A stretch of 64,000 bases of DNA from Epiperipatus broadwayi (GCA_028023455.1 JAQFVV010012547.1:126001-190000), one strand, 5' to 3'. Positions 48,639-60,610 are shown, counted from the first letter of the stretch. Program-made: numbers and translations. The notes: generated from the letters alone by a model not told the origin.

Positions 48639-50894
48639 TTTAACGATCGGGAATGAAGTCTTATGTGATGTGATGTGATGTATTATGGCTTCTCCTTAAA
48701 TGAAGTCAAGAATAATCTCAGCAATTATGCCCAGATAAACCTGTTAGCTACTTTCTTTTACATTCCCCACTCTAAATTTACCCATAATCTGCTCTATCCC
48801 ATTTCCACAACATAATTTTTGTCAACTCTATAACCTTTATATCTAAATCCCCCTTATCTTTTCCCAAACCCAGCATAAAAACCAATAATTCACTTTCTGT
48901 ATAATCACTCTTTTCATATTTATTTTTCCACAACTTCATTATATGTACCATTTCTGTTTTCAAACATTTACATTCAATTAACAAATGCCTAATATTTTCA
49001 ATTCCTTCCTTACATAATTTACATAATTTAACATATCTGCACTACAAGGGCGACATCTAGGCATTTGAACCTAGAAAAATTTATATAGTAGGCAGATACA
49101 TAAGTTAAGATTCAAAAATTTTTTTTATATATATTATTCTGACCGTTTGCCCAATGTCACTAGCTCATAGAGTAGCAGAGATTTTAAACATTTTTATAAG
49201 TTTTAATAGATTTAGATTCTCAAAATATATTAATATTTAAAACAATAAAATAAAAGAAGCCACTGCCAGTAATTAACACACAAATAGATTTTATTAACGC
49301 ACATTTAAAATTGAGGAATACATTTATTTTTAGATTTTAACATTAATTTTTTTAAATTTTAAATTACTATTTTAAATAGACCGCACAGATGAATATTTAA
49401 ATTATATTTTACTTTAGCATGTCGAGTATAGATAGGCTACATAGATTTTTTCCACTTAAAAACTTATCAAAACATTCATTCAATCTCAGACTAAAAGTTT
49501 GTAGCCAACCCAATGTCAGCTTCCAGATATATATTTGCAACCAATGTAATATGAAGATGCTAGCATAAACCCACACCGACAGGAATGTGCATCTGACAGT
49601 GTGATATTATTTGAAGGAAATGATCCATGTCTAGAACAGGAAAGTGCATCTGTCTGACTAAGGAATCATGTATATAATTTTTTTTTAAAGAGTGCTACGT
49701 ATGGGGGAGAGTGGTCTTTCTGCCGACTTATAAATCCCTGTCCATAGAGCTAGAAGGGGTCAATGGCACAGGAAATACATCTGCGACCATTTCAACAATA
49801 TGACTGCCTCTTTGGGGTCATGCATTTAGTTGGGCACATTGCCCTGTATGCTAAACACGCTTCACATTACATTAATATAAACACCCATATATCCCTCCAC
49901 AAGCATTGTCCTAACTACGAAACAAATAGCCTGAAATTAACCCTTTAAAATAAACATAAACGAATTTAACGAATCTATATAGCTATCCACCCCAACTTAA
50001 ATTAAAATACATTTTAGTTAAAACATAACACACACACAAAAAAAAAAGAAATGGAAATGATTGCTTAAACATCTGCATAAAAAAATATTAAAAATTAAAT
50101 TGGAGTTCTTATTTTCAGCTATTAATTTCAATTTTAGAAAAGTTCTTATTAGATAGACACAAGAGTTCATACTTTACTGATTGAGTAGATTTAGGAGTCC
50201 ATCTTCGTGATCACTTTCATAGATTTTGTCCTTCTTTGAAATGAAACCGCTACTTGCCATGCATTTGGTCAGGAACTGTCATCAATAGGCCTTAGGTGGT
50301 TGTCCGGAAAATTAAATTTATTGCAGACTTCCACATCATGAAAATCTGCAATATAGCTAGTTATAACAATATATTCATAGTCAGCTCTCAGATAACAATT
50401 ATAATTACCATTTGGCTTTTATATTTTTCTTAGCCTCTTATCATCAAATCTTGGGATTCAACGAGCCAGACATCACTAATCCTTTTGTGTTTCAGTTATG
50501 GTCCATGCTGTCATTTTCGTGCTTGCATTGGTCCTTTAATTTCTTTGTATTCTCTTACCATTTAATTTATTTTAAGTGCCTCAAGGGCTAGTTTGCTTTC
50601 GAACAATCATTTAATTAATAAAACAATCATTTCCATTTTCTAAGATTATAGAAATCAACATTATTTCTATTTTTAAAATATCAATCTTTATATTTTTACT
50701 TTTTTACAAAAAAAAATACTTTCAAATACTTTTTCTTAAAATAGTTTAAGTTTTCCATCTGCGCGACAATATATATATTAAACAACTTTTAATTTTCAGT
50801 TTTTAAGTTTTTTTCTTTTTAATAAATCAATTTTTATTTACGATCTTTTTATTTTCATTTTAAATAATGTAACGGAATATTATATTCCGTTACA
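48639..50894 (-). repeat. Left (3') LTR-like repeat with nested LINE
   Basis: Direct-repeat partner of 51575-53478. Without the nested LINE (about 48662-49020) it is about 1.9 kb. It ends with a hairpin of 12-base arms, TGTAACGGAATA and TATTCCGTTACA, around three bases (50868-50894). Confidence 0.75.
48662..49020 (-). pseudogene. LINE 3' end (CCHC tail), copy 4, nested in LTR-like repeat
   Basis: Starts with the GTGATGTGATGTGATG tail and carries LLIECKCLK-type sequence (frame 48984-48778: LIECKCLKTEMVHIMKLWKN then KYEKSDYTESELLVF). It splits GAAGTCTTA from ACATATCTGCAC, which are contiguous in the right-hand repeat at 51590-51610, proving insertion after the LTR-like element was in place. 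Only a 3-base duplication (TTA) is apparent. Confidence 0.8.
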
Positions 50895-51574
50895 TATCAG
50901 TAAACTTCCTCAAAAAACAAAAACATTATAAAAAAAAAGAATTTACTTAGTGTTAGTAATGACGTTACACAAATTGATTATACTAAATTTTTTTAAAAGG
51001 ACAAAACTTTGGTTATTAATGAAAAGACATAACTTTGGTTAGTAATTACAAGAAAAAAAATGCTGACTATTCTTTCCTTTTCACCCCAGCTGAGATTACA
51101 CCTCCTCCCTCAAGAGTTCCCTTTTTCCTACATTTCATTATTAATTTAGGCAATTCAAAGAAGTTACGTGATTTTAGACTTTTTTTAATTAAATTATGAT
51201 TTATATTAATTATTACATTTTATTCCTCGCATTTATTTTTACATATGCGCAATTTTTTTACTGGCAGTACTGTTTACACAAAATTCAAACTATAACTTTA
51301 CATTAATACAAAACATATATCTATACTCATTTCAGAAAAAATATTACGGGCATGATTTATTTTTAAAAGTACTCTTGGTTTAATAAACATCTGGCTATAA
51401 CTTTACGTTAGTACAAAAAATACATTTATTTAAAAAAATATATTACTGGCTTCATTTTCACGATACTCGTGGTTTATACTCATTTTTAAAGAAAAATCTT
51501 ACTGGCATGATTTATTTTTACAATTCTCAGGCCACTCGTGGTTTATTAAAGATTGTGCCACATTGGGAGACCAC
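50895..51574 (-). other. Non-coding core of the 4.8 kb element
   Basis: No open frame with motifs. The right half holds three diverged copies of a unit containing TATAACTTTACRTTARTACA, TTACTGGC(A/T)T(G/C)ATTTA/TTTTCA and ACTCGTGGTTTA (near 51290-51540). The core therefore looks like amplified non-coding sequence and not a gag-pol remnant. Confidence 0.6.
51555..51573 (-). other. Primer-binding-site-like sequence of 4.8 kb element
   Basis: TGGTCTCCCAATGTGGCAC on minus, one base inside the 5' repeat end. It resembles TGGCGCCCAACGTGG (tRNA-Lys type) with a few substitutions. Confidence 0.5.
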
Positions 51575-53478
51575 TTTAACGATCGGGGATGAAGTCTTAA
51601 CATATCTGCACTACAAGGGTCATCTAGGCATTTGAACCTAGAAAAATTTATATAGTAGGCAGATACGTAAGTTAAGATTCAAAAAACTTTTTTATATATA
51701 TTTTTCTGACCATTTGGCCAATGTCACTAGCTCATAGAGTAGCAGAGATTTTAAACATTTTTATAAGTCTTTATAGATTTAGATTCTCAAAATATATTAA
51801 TATTTAAAACAATAAAATAAAAGAAACCACTGCCAGTAATTAACACACAAATAGATTTTATTAACGCACATTTAAAATTGAGGAATAAATTTATTTTTAG
51901 ATTTTAACATTAATATTTTTAAATTTTAAATTACTATTTTAAATAGACCACACAGATGGATATTTAAATTATATTTTACTTTAGCATGTCGAGTATAGAT
52001 AGGCTACATAGATTTTTTCCACTTAAAAACTTATCAAAACATTCATTCAATCTCAGACTAAAAGTTCGTAGCCAACCCAATGTCAGCTTCCAGATATATA
52101 TTTGCAACCAATGTAATATGAAGATGCTAGCATAAAACCACGCCAACAGGAATGTGCATCTGACAGCGTGATATTATTTGAAGGAAATGATCCGTGTCCA
52201 GAACAGGAAAGTGCATCTGTCTGACTAAGGAATCATGTATATAATTTTTTTTTAAAGAGTGCTACGTATGGGGGAGAGCGGTCTTTCTGCCGACTTATAA
52301 ATCCCTGTCCATAGAGCTAGAAGGGGTCAATGGCGCAGGAAATACATCTGCAAACATTTCAACAATATGACTGCCTCTTTGAGGTCATGCATTCAGTTGG
52401 GCATGTTGCCCTGTATGCTAAACACACTTCACATTACATTAATATAAACACCCATATATCCCTCCACAAGCATTGTCCTAACTATGAAACAAATAGCCTG
52501 AAATTAACCCTTTAAAATAAACATAAACGAATTTAACGAATCTATATAGCTATCCACCCTAACTTAAATTAAAATACATTTTTGTTAAAACATAACACAC
52601 ACAAAAAAGAAATGGAAATGATTGCTTAAACATCTGCATAAAAAAATATTAATAATTAAATTTGCATTCTTAAAGTCAGATAAGAGTTCTTATTTTCAGC
52701 TATTAATTTCAATTTAAGAGAAGTTCTTATTAGATAGACACAAGAGTTCATACTTTACGGATTGAGTAGATTTAGGAGTCCATCTTTGTGATCACTTTCT
52801 TAGATTTTGTCCTTCTTTGAAATGAAGCCGCTACTTGCCATGCATTTGGTCAGGAACTGTCATCAATAGGACTCAGCTGGTTGTCCGGAAAATTAAATTT
52901 ATTGCAGACTTCCATCGTGAAAATCTGCAATATAGCTAGTTATAACGATATATTCATAGTCAGCTCTCAGATAACAATTATAATTACCATTTGGCTTTTA
53001 TATTTTTCTTAGCCTCTTATCATCAAATCTTGGGATTCAACGAGCCAGACGTCACTAATCCTTTTGTGTTTCAGTTATGGTCCATGCTGTCATTTTCGTG
53101 CTTGCATTGGTCCTTTAATTTCTTTGTATTCTCTTACCATTTAATTTATTTTAAGTGCCTCAAGGTCTAGTTTGCTTTCGAACTATCATTTAATTAATAA
53201 AACAATCATTTCCATTTTCTAAGATTATAGAAATCAACATTATTTCTATTTTTAAAATATCAATCTTTATATTTTTACTTTTTTACAAAAAAAAAAATAC
53301 TTTCAAATACTTTTTCTTAAAATAGTTTAAGTTTTCCATCTGCGCGACAATATATATATATATAAACAACTTTTAATTTTCAGTTTTTAAGTTTTTTTTC
53401 TTTTTAATAAATCAATTTTTATTTACGATCTTTTTATTTTCATTTTAAATAATGCAATGAGTATTATATTCCGTTACA
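51575..53478 (-). repeat. Right (5') LTR-like repeat
   Basis: About 1.9 kb, closely matching the left repeat. Over the 186 bases at 52330-52515 against 49763-49948 I count nine differences. The terminal hairpin seen in the left repeat is damaged here (GCAATGAGTAT against TATTCCGTTACA). Confidence 0.75.
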
Positions 53479-53488
53479 ATATATATAA

Positions 53489-53775
53489 TTTTATCTCAAA
53501 GTATATACGTTTTACAGGTTTTTTTAGGGAGTTCAAAGCTGGAGACTTGTGAAACATTAAACTAGGTGCCAATCACATGACTTGGTGCCCACCCTTCCCA
53601 TTGCATTGACTTTTTCATTAAGGAATTTTTTTTAGAAATTTCACTATTTAATTTTTAGGTGTCAGAGAAAAGTTATTTCTATTTGCTCAATTATGGTTAT
53701 TCTTTGTATATATGTGATTTTTACTTTAAAATATGTGCGTTTTACAGGTTTTCTTGGGATTCAAACTTGACTTGT
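53489..53775 (+). repeat. ~230-bp repeat unit right of composite element, plus partial unit
   Basis: AAAGTATATACGTTTTACAG, TTGTGAAACATTAAACTAGG, TTTCACTATTTAATTTTTAG, GTGTCAGAGAAAAGTTATTT, TTCTTTGTATATATGTGATT and then a new AAATATGTGCGTTTTACAGG. The last junction is the intact counterpart of the site occupied by the 4.8 kb element. Confidence 0.7.
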
Positions 53776-54837
53776 GAAATATTAGATTAGCCAAGACCAG
53801 GTTTGTTGTGAGATTATGAGAAATAGTAATTTCTAAGAAAATGTGATAATTAAAGCATAAATAAATTTGTAATTTGTTTTAGTTAAGTAAATGATATTGA
53901 AATGAAAATAAGAAATCAGTAATTCATAGTAGCGAGAGATAAATTGTTATAATAATGATAATGTTTATTAACAATAATTGTTTACAGAAATGTGATTTTT
54001 TTTCAAGATATTAACTATAGTTTGACTTATTTCAAAGTATTTTAAAAAAGTATTGATTATAATAGCAATATTAAGAGTAACTTGTTAAAATTATAGATAA
54101 AAGTTAAAATATTTTAATAATTTAAATATTTTGATGCTGCAAAATAAATTTTTTAACAAGTTATATTTTAGAATTGTTTTCATTTTCTTAAAAAAATTGT
54201 CAGATATAATTTTATGTTGTAAAATTGCTTTTAATATAGTTGGAACTTTCTGTGCATAGGCTATATGTTTAAAGATCCTGTTAGCAAAGTTAAAACATTT
54301 TCTTTCAAAAAATATTATATACTGCAGTAAATTCAAATACTTTATATTCCTTATCATCAAATCATTCTTCCTGCACTGACTTTTATTTTCTTATTTTTTC
54401 CCCTGATAATATATTTTTTTGTTAATTTCAGTACTCTATTTTCATATTCCTCATTCATTATCATAAATATCTAAAAAAAAAAAATCCTCAAAATTTCTAT
54501 TTTTTAAATTTTCTTTATCTTTATGTTTTTTTATACTCTATGCAATTTATCTTAGTCCTTTTTTAGCATTCTACATTTTGAAAATAAATTTTCAATACTC
54601 CCCATCCTATAAACTATGTCTATATGCTGAAAAATGGAAAGTCTTTATCATTAATGAAAAATAAAACTATTGATAAGTCTTCACAAATTAAAAATTCTAT
54701 AATAGATTTATTAAAATGTAATTAATATTTTTATATTAATTTTATGTTGTCATTTATATATTAAATTTTTAAATAACATTTTCTTAGTATTCCTTGTATT
54801 TAATTAATATAATTTTTAATATGATTATTTATTATAG

Positions 54838-54939
54838 GCCCACAAAGAAATAATGGAAGAACAGTTATCTTTTGAAGAATTAAAAATTTTACGAGAAATT
54901 ACAATGGATAGTATACAAGAAGAAGAAAATCCCTTGCAG
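54838..54939 (+). CDS. VPS13D: VPS13D-like exon E (34 codons)
   Basis: Internal exon, phase 0 at both ends, after TTATAG and before GTTATA. It reads AHKEIMEEQLSFEELKILRE then ITMDSIQEEENPLQ. The run EEQLSFEELKILRE is the strongest single indication of VPS13D, whose equivalent segment I remember as EEEQSFEELKILREL. VPS13A and C have a different sequence (SLEELEKTLDVFNI-like) here. The donor deviates from the GTRAGT consensus (GTTATA), which is worth noting for a constitutive exon. It is followed by the only short intron (232 bases). Confidence 0.9.
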
Positions 54940-55171
54940 GTTATACAGTTTTTTATGTTTCTGTTTAGTATAAATCACTGAAATATTATTTTAAAAAATA
55001 ATAGTGGTACTTTTTTTAAATACAGTATTTATTTTGCGTAAAATATTTAAAATGCAGTTTTTTAAAGTTATTTACACATTAAACTAATAATTGCATTAAT
55101 TTATCATATATATATATTGAAATGCCTGTTTTTATGTATAAACAAAATTAAGGAACATAAATTTATTATAG
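54940..55171 (+). other. VPS13D intron E-F (232 bp)
   Basis: The one short intron in the window, free of identifiable repeats. Donor GTTATA, acceptor TTATTATAG. Confidence 0.85.
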
Positions 55172-55322
55172 TCTTTACGACAGGATTCTGTTTCTTCTAC
55201 ACGAGGCAAAAGACTTCTTGAACGCTGGTTTCCTGGTTGGATGGGATGGTATAGCAATAGTTCAGAACCTGAAAATACAAATGATACTTTACAGTCCAGT
55301 CAAGAAAAGAAAGCTAGTCTTG
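55172..55322 (+). CDS. VPS13D: VPS13D-like exon F (50 codons + 1 nt)
   Basis: Enters in phase 0 after TTATAG and leaves one base into a codon (CTT G|GTAAAT). It reads SLRQDSVSSTRGKRLLERWF, PGWMGWYSNSSEPENTNDTL and QSSQEKKASL. WFPGWMGWY is the conserved W-x-x-G-W-x-x-W aromatic cluster that lies in all VPS13 paralogues after the first helical insert, as WFPGWGGWY in VPS13D. The serine/glutamate/asparagine-rich remainder fits the poorly conserved loop that follows. The next exon, expected to begin in phase 1, was not found before 64000. Confidence 0.9.
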
Positions 55323-56159
55323 GTAAATCAATTATATAAATGCTAAATTATTTTTTTTTGTGTATATATTAAAGCCTACGTAATTTTTAGGGTTGCAAAT
55401 TGGCTCATAAATTATTTTTTCAGATATTCAATCAAACTAGTCACCTAATTATCATTAATTAGTAAATAGATATATTATTAGTCTTAGATAGAGACTAAAA
55501 GAAGGATGAAAAAATGCTAAAATCTTTAATCTTTATTATTTAGAAACCCAGTAAGTATTTCCTTCTTTAGTGTTTTGTTTTGGAAACAGAGAGACTTTAA
55601 ATCGAGACTAATTTAAGACTTTTACTTTTTTACCCATATATACTTGTTTTTTGAGAAAAAAATGTTTAAATGCATTCTTTTTTCAGTTTGTGATGAATTT
55701 TTTTTATTTTTTTAAATTTCTACTGAAATTGCTTATTTTATTTACATAATGATTATTATGAGTATTTTATATATTGTAACCAGTTGGGTTACATAACACA
55801 CAATAATATAGTGTGTGTGCAAATATATATAAAGTTGAAAGGAAAAGTAGAAATAAACACAGACAAAAATTGTAGTAGATATTTTCTACATTCACTGAAA
55901 TAAAAAAATAAATAAATAATAACTCTGATTTAAAATAAAAATTGTTTTATAAATTAAACTTTTAAAAGGTCTGAATAAAAATAAATATTGTATTATTATT
56001 ATTCTGATTTTGAAATTTAAAAACAAGTATAGTATTTTTGAAATTTTTTAATTTGTAAATTTCTATTATCTAAGTGAAAACATATATATCACACCTTGAT
56101 AAAATGTCAAACCTGTTTTCAAAAGGGATTAGAGAGATAAAAATAAAACTGTTTTCAAT

Positions 56160-56780
56160 CAAGATGTTGTTGTCACCTCAGATGATTCTATAAGAAGGCT
56201 GATAAAAATATCAGCTGCAGTCTAGATAGTAGTTTTTTCTAAGAGTGGGTCAGCTGCAAAGTTGGTTACAATATTTTGTTGCAGCTTGTTGAAGTTTGCA
56301 GCAGTTGGTTTTAGCTGACCGGAGAGTTGGCAAAATAGCTACCATGAACTGATGTAGCTGAAGGCAGGTTAGTAGATTCAGGAACTGCTACTATTTTCCT
56401 TTGCAGGAGTTTGAATTCACATGGAGAAAAATGACCCACTTTTTTGTATTGAAATTCATAGCCTTAAATGTGGAGAGGACAGTTGCTTGCCTGAAATCTA
56501 TCAAACCAAGACAGCTCTTGCCTGGAACAATCCTAGATAGAAAGAGACCAACTATAGAACAACATTTTACGTGGATTATATTTTTTCCTGATGATGACAA
56601 TCACTAAAACCAAACTCACCAAGAAAAATCTTCCAGCTTCCCTGGGAATCCCAACCGGTTGAAGAATTAATTACATGGATGCTGCGTCAGATAAAGGCAG
56701 AGAAGCACGGATAAACGTATATACGGCTAGTTGTGAGTAGCATTATATATGATAACGAAGTTTTAAATAATTACGTTAGT
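56160..56780. other. Unclassified less AT-rich block, likely old mobile-element sequence
   Basis: Contains repeated words (CAGCTGCA, GCAGCTTG, TAGCTGA) and overlapping open frames on both strands at 56391-56607 with no recognisable motif. The composition contrast with its flanks suggests inserted DNA. Confidence 0.35.
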
Positions 56781-57599
56781 AAAATGACATTTTTATAACT
56801 AATAGAAATATATAAAACTATATTAGTTTAAAATCGTTATATTTATAATTTAGAAAAAAAAAAGTACAAATAAAGTTATAATTAATAGTCAAGAAAAAGA
56901 TTTCCAAAAATCTTTTAGACTAAGAAAAAGAAAGGCATTTTAAATCAATTAACTGTCAAAAATTTGGTAGTTCTTATTTTAACGAAAAAGACTATATTCG
57001 CAAAGAGAATTAAATTGCGAAAAATAATCTTTAATAATTTTATTGTGATAAATACAAATGTCATGTAGATAAATTAATGTTTCGCACATCTGTGTAAATT
57101 ATATATACGTATTTCAGTAAACCTAATATGTAAAATATATATCATTTAACTGAAACTTTAATCATTTATTGTATTTTTATATAACTTAAGATTTTGATAA
57201 TTATTTTGTAACAAATCAAATATGTTCAGAAAATTCACGCACATGCACGTATGTGTGCATATATATGTTAGTTGTATGGTGAATATCAATGTGTGTCAGA
57301 TAGACACTTAGATGTAAAATTTTAATCATTTGTTTTTCATTAAATGTCAATTTAAACATGTTTATTTTGTATCAAGCCACATGCCTGTGTGCTGAATGGG
57401 TTTTAAGTAAACCTAATGTATTAATCATGTAAATTAATGTAAAAATTTTAGTGTGTATATAATTTGTATACTTTTCAAAATCAGAACCCTTATCCTATAA
57501 GCCCTTAATTTGGTTTTTTGTTTGTTAATAATAAACTTGTATTTAATTGTTTAAAATTGTATTAAATCATCATTTCTTGGTCACATACAATAATAATAG

Positions 57600-58260
57600 A
57601 GCTTGTGTTCTCTGACCTAGATTTGTGCACGGGATGAAAATATAAATGGGGATGTATTTAGTGCTTTTGGGCATCCAGAGATGACCAGTCATCATCCTGG
57701 TTGGACAAAAGAGAATATTCTTTAATCCCATGCACTACCTTTAATTTTGAGTTTAGTCTTATTAGAAGTTATGTTTATAGTTGGGCAGAACAAATGGCCA
57801 GAGCATTGATGATGATCAGCATGTTTTTATTTCCCAGCATTATTGTGTATTCTAATGGATTCACACTTAGTTTGTGCCTCCAAATTAATGGTTAAATAAT
57901 TGCCCAAGCTGGCAAAGGCTCAATAGTTAGCCAGGTCTACAGAAGACCCATTTCCAATCCAGTCACAACATTAACTGTTGATTTATTGATTTTATTATAT
58001 TTTATTGTGGACCATTCATGATAATGAATGGTATTTTGAGTATTAATGATATTTACTTTTTGATAATGCTGGTTGATGGTTAATTATGCTTTTAGTTGCT
58101 CTTCTGATCTCTCAATGATCTCACAGAGATTATCTAATCTCATGCTCTCCTTAAATATTTAATTATATATACTTTTGTAAATTATTGATTTTGTATTTAC
58201 TGTGGGTGATGATTTTCCATCACCCCAGGTTTATCTTTCTAATACCCCATCCCGTTACAA
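57600..58260. other. Unclassified less AT-rich block
   Basis: Distinct composition, one short open frame (57701-57895) without motifs, and a small hairpin GGGTGATGATTTTCCATCACCC near 58203-58225. Probably repeat-derived. Nothing further can be said. Confidence 0.3.
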
Positions 58261-58883
58261 TATATTCATTGTTCACATTTCAAATACATTATATCTTAAT
58301 AAGGCACTTATTTATAGATTTATAAATGTAATAATACATCTGTAAATATTTTAAAAACTAAATTTTTTCAATCAATTGCAAAATAATAATTTAATAAAAT
58401 AAATTGATATTTATCAATATAAGTGTATTTATATATATTATGAAATAAATTAAAGGTTTTTAACATGTAGGATGTTTACAACTTGGAAATAAAAGGTGCT
58501 AGATGTACAAGAAATTGCCATTAATTCAATTATAAAAAATTTAGCAACTTCTATACATTTTACAATTTTAGCATGAATTATAATTTTCTTTTGTAACGTT
58601 TTTTATTTATGTTTGAATACATATGCATTAAATAATAATTAACCCAAAACAGTAAAGAAAATTAATAAATGTGTACATTTGAAAATAAAATTAAAGAAAA
58701 AAAAAATCATGTCACTAATAAGCCAAATTGATATGAATGTCATTTTAATTTTTTTAATTCTACTTAATTTATGATTTTGAAATTTTCTTAGAAAATGACA
58801 ATTGAAAACTTGAATACAGATGTTTAAAAAAAAAACAATTTATTATTTAAATACAAGTATAATTTATATACTTGGAGTTTAGA

Positions 58884-58967
58884 TGTAATATAGGGGATTT
58901 GAACACAGAGTTTCAGTGGATAGCTGAAGGGAGCTTGAAAATCTGTGTTTAAATCCCCTATATTACA
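58884..58967. repeat. 84-bp hairpin with 26-bp arms
   Basis: Left arm TGTAATATAGGGGATTTGAA plus CACAGA (58884-58909) and right arm 58942-58967 are complementary with one mismatch, around a 32-base loop. The right arm contains TTTAAATCCCC, close to a tRNA B box (GTTCAAATCCC), so a tRNA-derived MITE/SINE origin is possible. Confidence 0.7.
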
Positions 58968-59929
58968 AAAAATTGTTGTAACTGATTCTCAAAAAAAGAT
59001 TTATTTAAATTGGAAAATCTTCACAGTTATAAGACAAAGTGAAACAAAAATGCAAATTGCCAAATAAGTTGACCTTCATTTTAAATAAGAAATTAAGGGA
59101 GAAAAATTGTTAAATGCATATATTTTTTTATTATTATGCTATATAAGCATAAAAATATTTAATAAAAGATTAAAATTAATAGAGAAAGAATTATTATTTA
59201 TTATTTACTTTTAATAAAGTGAGAAAGAAAAAACTAACCATTAGATATTAATTTTTTATTATTGTTATTGTATAAATATGCCTTATCTACAGTGTAAATA
59301 TATATCCAATACTGTAGATATTAAATGTAATTGATATTGAATGTTTGTTTAAATTTTCAGTGAGAATATAAGTGCTTTAAAATATAAGAAGTTTATAATG
59401 AAAGAATGAAAAAGTAAGAAATTTATTGTTGAATTATTGTTTCTGTTCACTTAATTCTCTCAAAAGGCTAAGAAACTGATCATTAAAAATTTTGCTTTAC
59501 TATTGTACCGCTAATGAACAGCGCTATATGTTTTGTAATAGTTGTACAGAAAAATATAATTAGTTTAAAGATTTTAAGTGAAATTTTAAAGAAATAAAAG
59601 AAATACTGCAGAATCATTTATCAATAAATGATTGGAGTAAATTTTGTTAAAAGAAATAAATAAAAGTTTTAAGAAATAGAAATATAATTTAGAAAGTTTG
59701 AAGAGTTTTTGTTTTTAGAAATGCAGATCGCCAAAAGACAAAGCGCTATGTCATCTTGTTATAATAAAGTTTTGCTAGTTAAAGCACGAGTAGAGGGGGG
59801 AAATTTAACTAAGTAAAAAGTTAAAAAATAGAGTTCTCTCTTTTTATAAACTTAAAGAAAAAAAAAATGTGCGTATGTAAAAATGAAAATAGAATTAAAA
59901 TGTGAAAGGAAAGTGTATAAAACTTAAAA

Positions 59930-60610
59930 TCCATTTAAAGATTGCTCAGCCGATAAACAGAAGAAAGGGAATAATAACTATAAATTGCAGTAAATGGAAA
60001 CAATGGAAAATAATTCAAGACAATATCTTATCCAAAGGCCAGATTAATCTATGCAAGTATGCAGATTAAAACACAATGGGAATGTAATTAATAAAATTTA
60101 TAAATTAATTAAACTAGATCGGAGTGATAAGTAGAGAGACAATAAAGAGAAATCATATAAAAGGACTGAAAATCCATTCATCATTGTTTTTGATTCTTTA
60201 TTCAGCTTCATTCATAGCTATTATTAAGATTAAGATTGTACTTGTATTTCTACCATGGAAGAGTTCCAGAGAAGAGAAGACTGGAAAAGCCACTAGCATG
60301 CCCAGAATGCAATTGTCTTCACATTTACTGATGAACCATCTAATACCATGCTGTGCTAGACAGTCACCGGAGTATGCTGCCAGTCTCCAGTCCTGGTCCT
60401 CCAGAACATCAGAAATCCTCCATTTAGAAGTCATGCCCACTTAATAATCTGAACAGTCAATGAATGTCTATCTCAGAAACACAGAAAGTCAGCCAGTAGC
60501 CAAAACCATTAATGAAGTTCAAAAATCCAACTGGTTGGTGACCAATATAATAGAAGAAAGAGAAGAGTCATATTACCAGAAGTATAGAAGTGCCAAAAAC
60601 CTAGGTAATT
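59930..60610. other. Unclassified block, possibly retroelement leader
   Basis: GC-richer than its surroundings, with open frames on both strands (60124-60444 on +, 60440-60198 on -) and no recognisable domain. CAACTGGTTGGTGACCAATA near 60528 resembles an LTR end followed by a primer-binding site, but no LTR partner was found. The frames are probably chance products of the lower AT content. Confidence 0.3.

Larger units (their letters stand above)
48639..53479 (-). mobile_element. 4.8 kb non-coding LTR-type element (large LTRs, 0.68 kb core)
   Basis: Two direct repeats of about 1.9 kb enclose 680 bases without coding potential. On + each starts TTTAACGATCGGG and ends with CCGTTACA, i.e. short imperfect inverted termini. 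On minus, the core begins directly after the 5' repeat with TGGTCTCCCAATGTGGCAC, resembling a tRNA-Lys primer-binding site. The flanking host sequence is interrupted once for the whole 4.8 kb: left flank ...TTCTTTGTATAT and right flank ATATATAATTTTATCTCAAAG rejoin to match the uninterrupted paralogue near 53698-53740. TATAT lies at both edges. I infer a non-autonomous, large-LTR retrotransposon (LARD-like) in antisense orientation. A LINE is nested in its left repeat. Confidence 0.68.
44898..54837 (+). other. VPS13D intron D-E (9.9 kb)
   Basis: GTAAGT donor at 44898, TATAG before 54838. About 44898-47480 and 53780-54837 are AT-rich, with many poly-T/A runs and no recognisable element or gene. 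The middle is filled by a zinc-knuckle-family fragment and the 4.8 kb direct-repeat element. Confidence 0.8.

Noticed and set aside
49763-49948. 61-codon frame open in both LTR-like repeats (49763-49948 and 52330-52515), a possible small protein
   Set aside because: I count nine nucleotide differences between the copies, of which six to seven change the residue. This does not indicate protein-level constraint, and there are no motifs.
60124-60444. 106-codon frame as a further VPS13D exon
   Set aside because: It shows no resemblance to the VPS13 segment expected after exon F and has no matching phase-1 acceptor. An overlapping frame is also open on the other strand.
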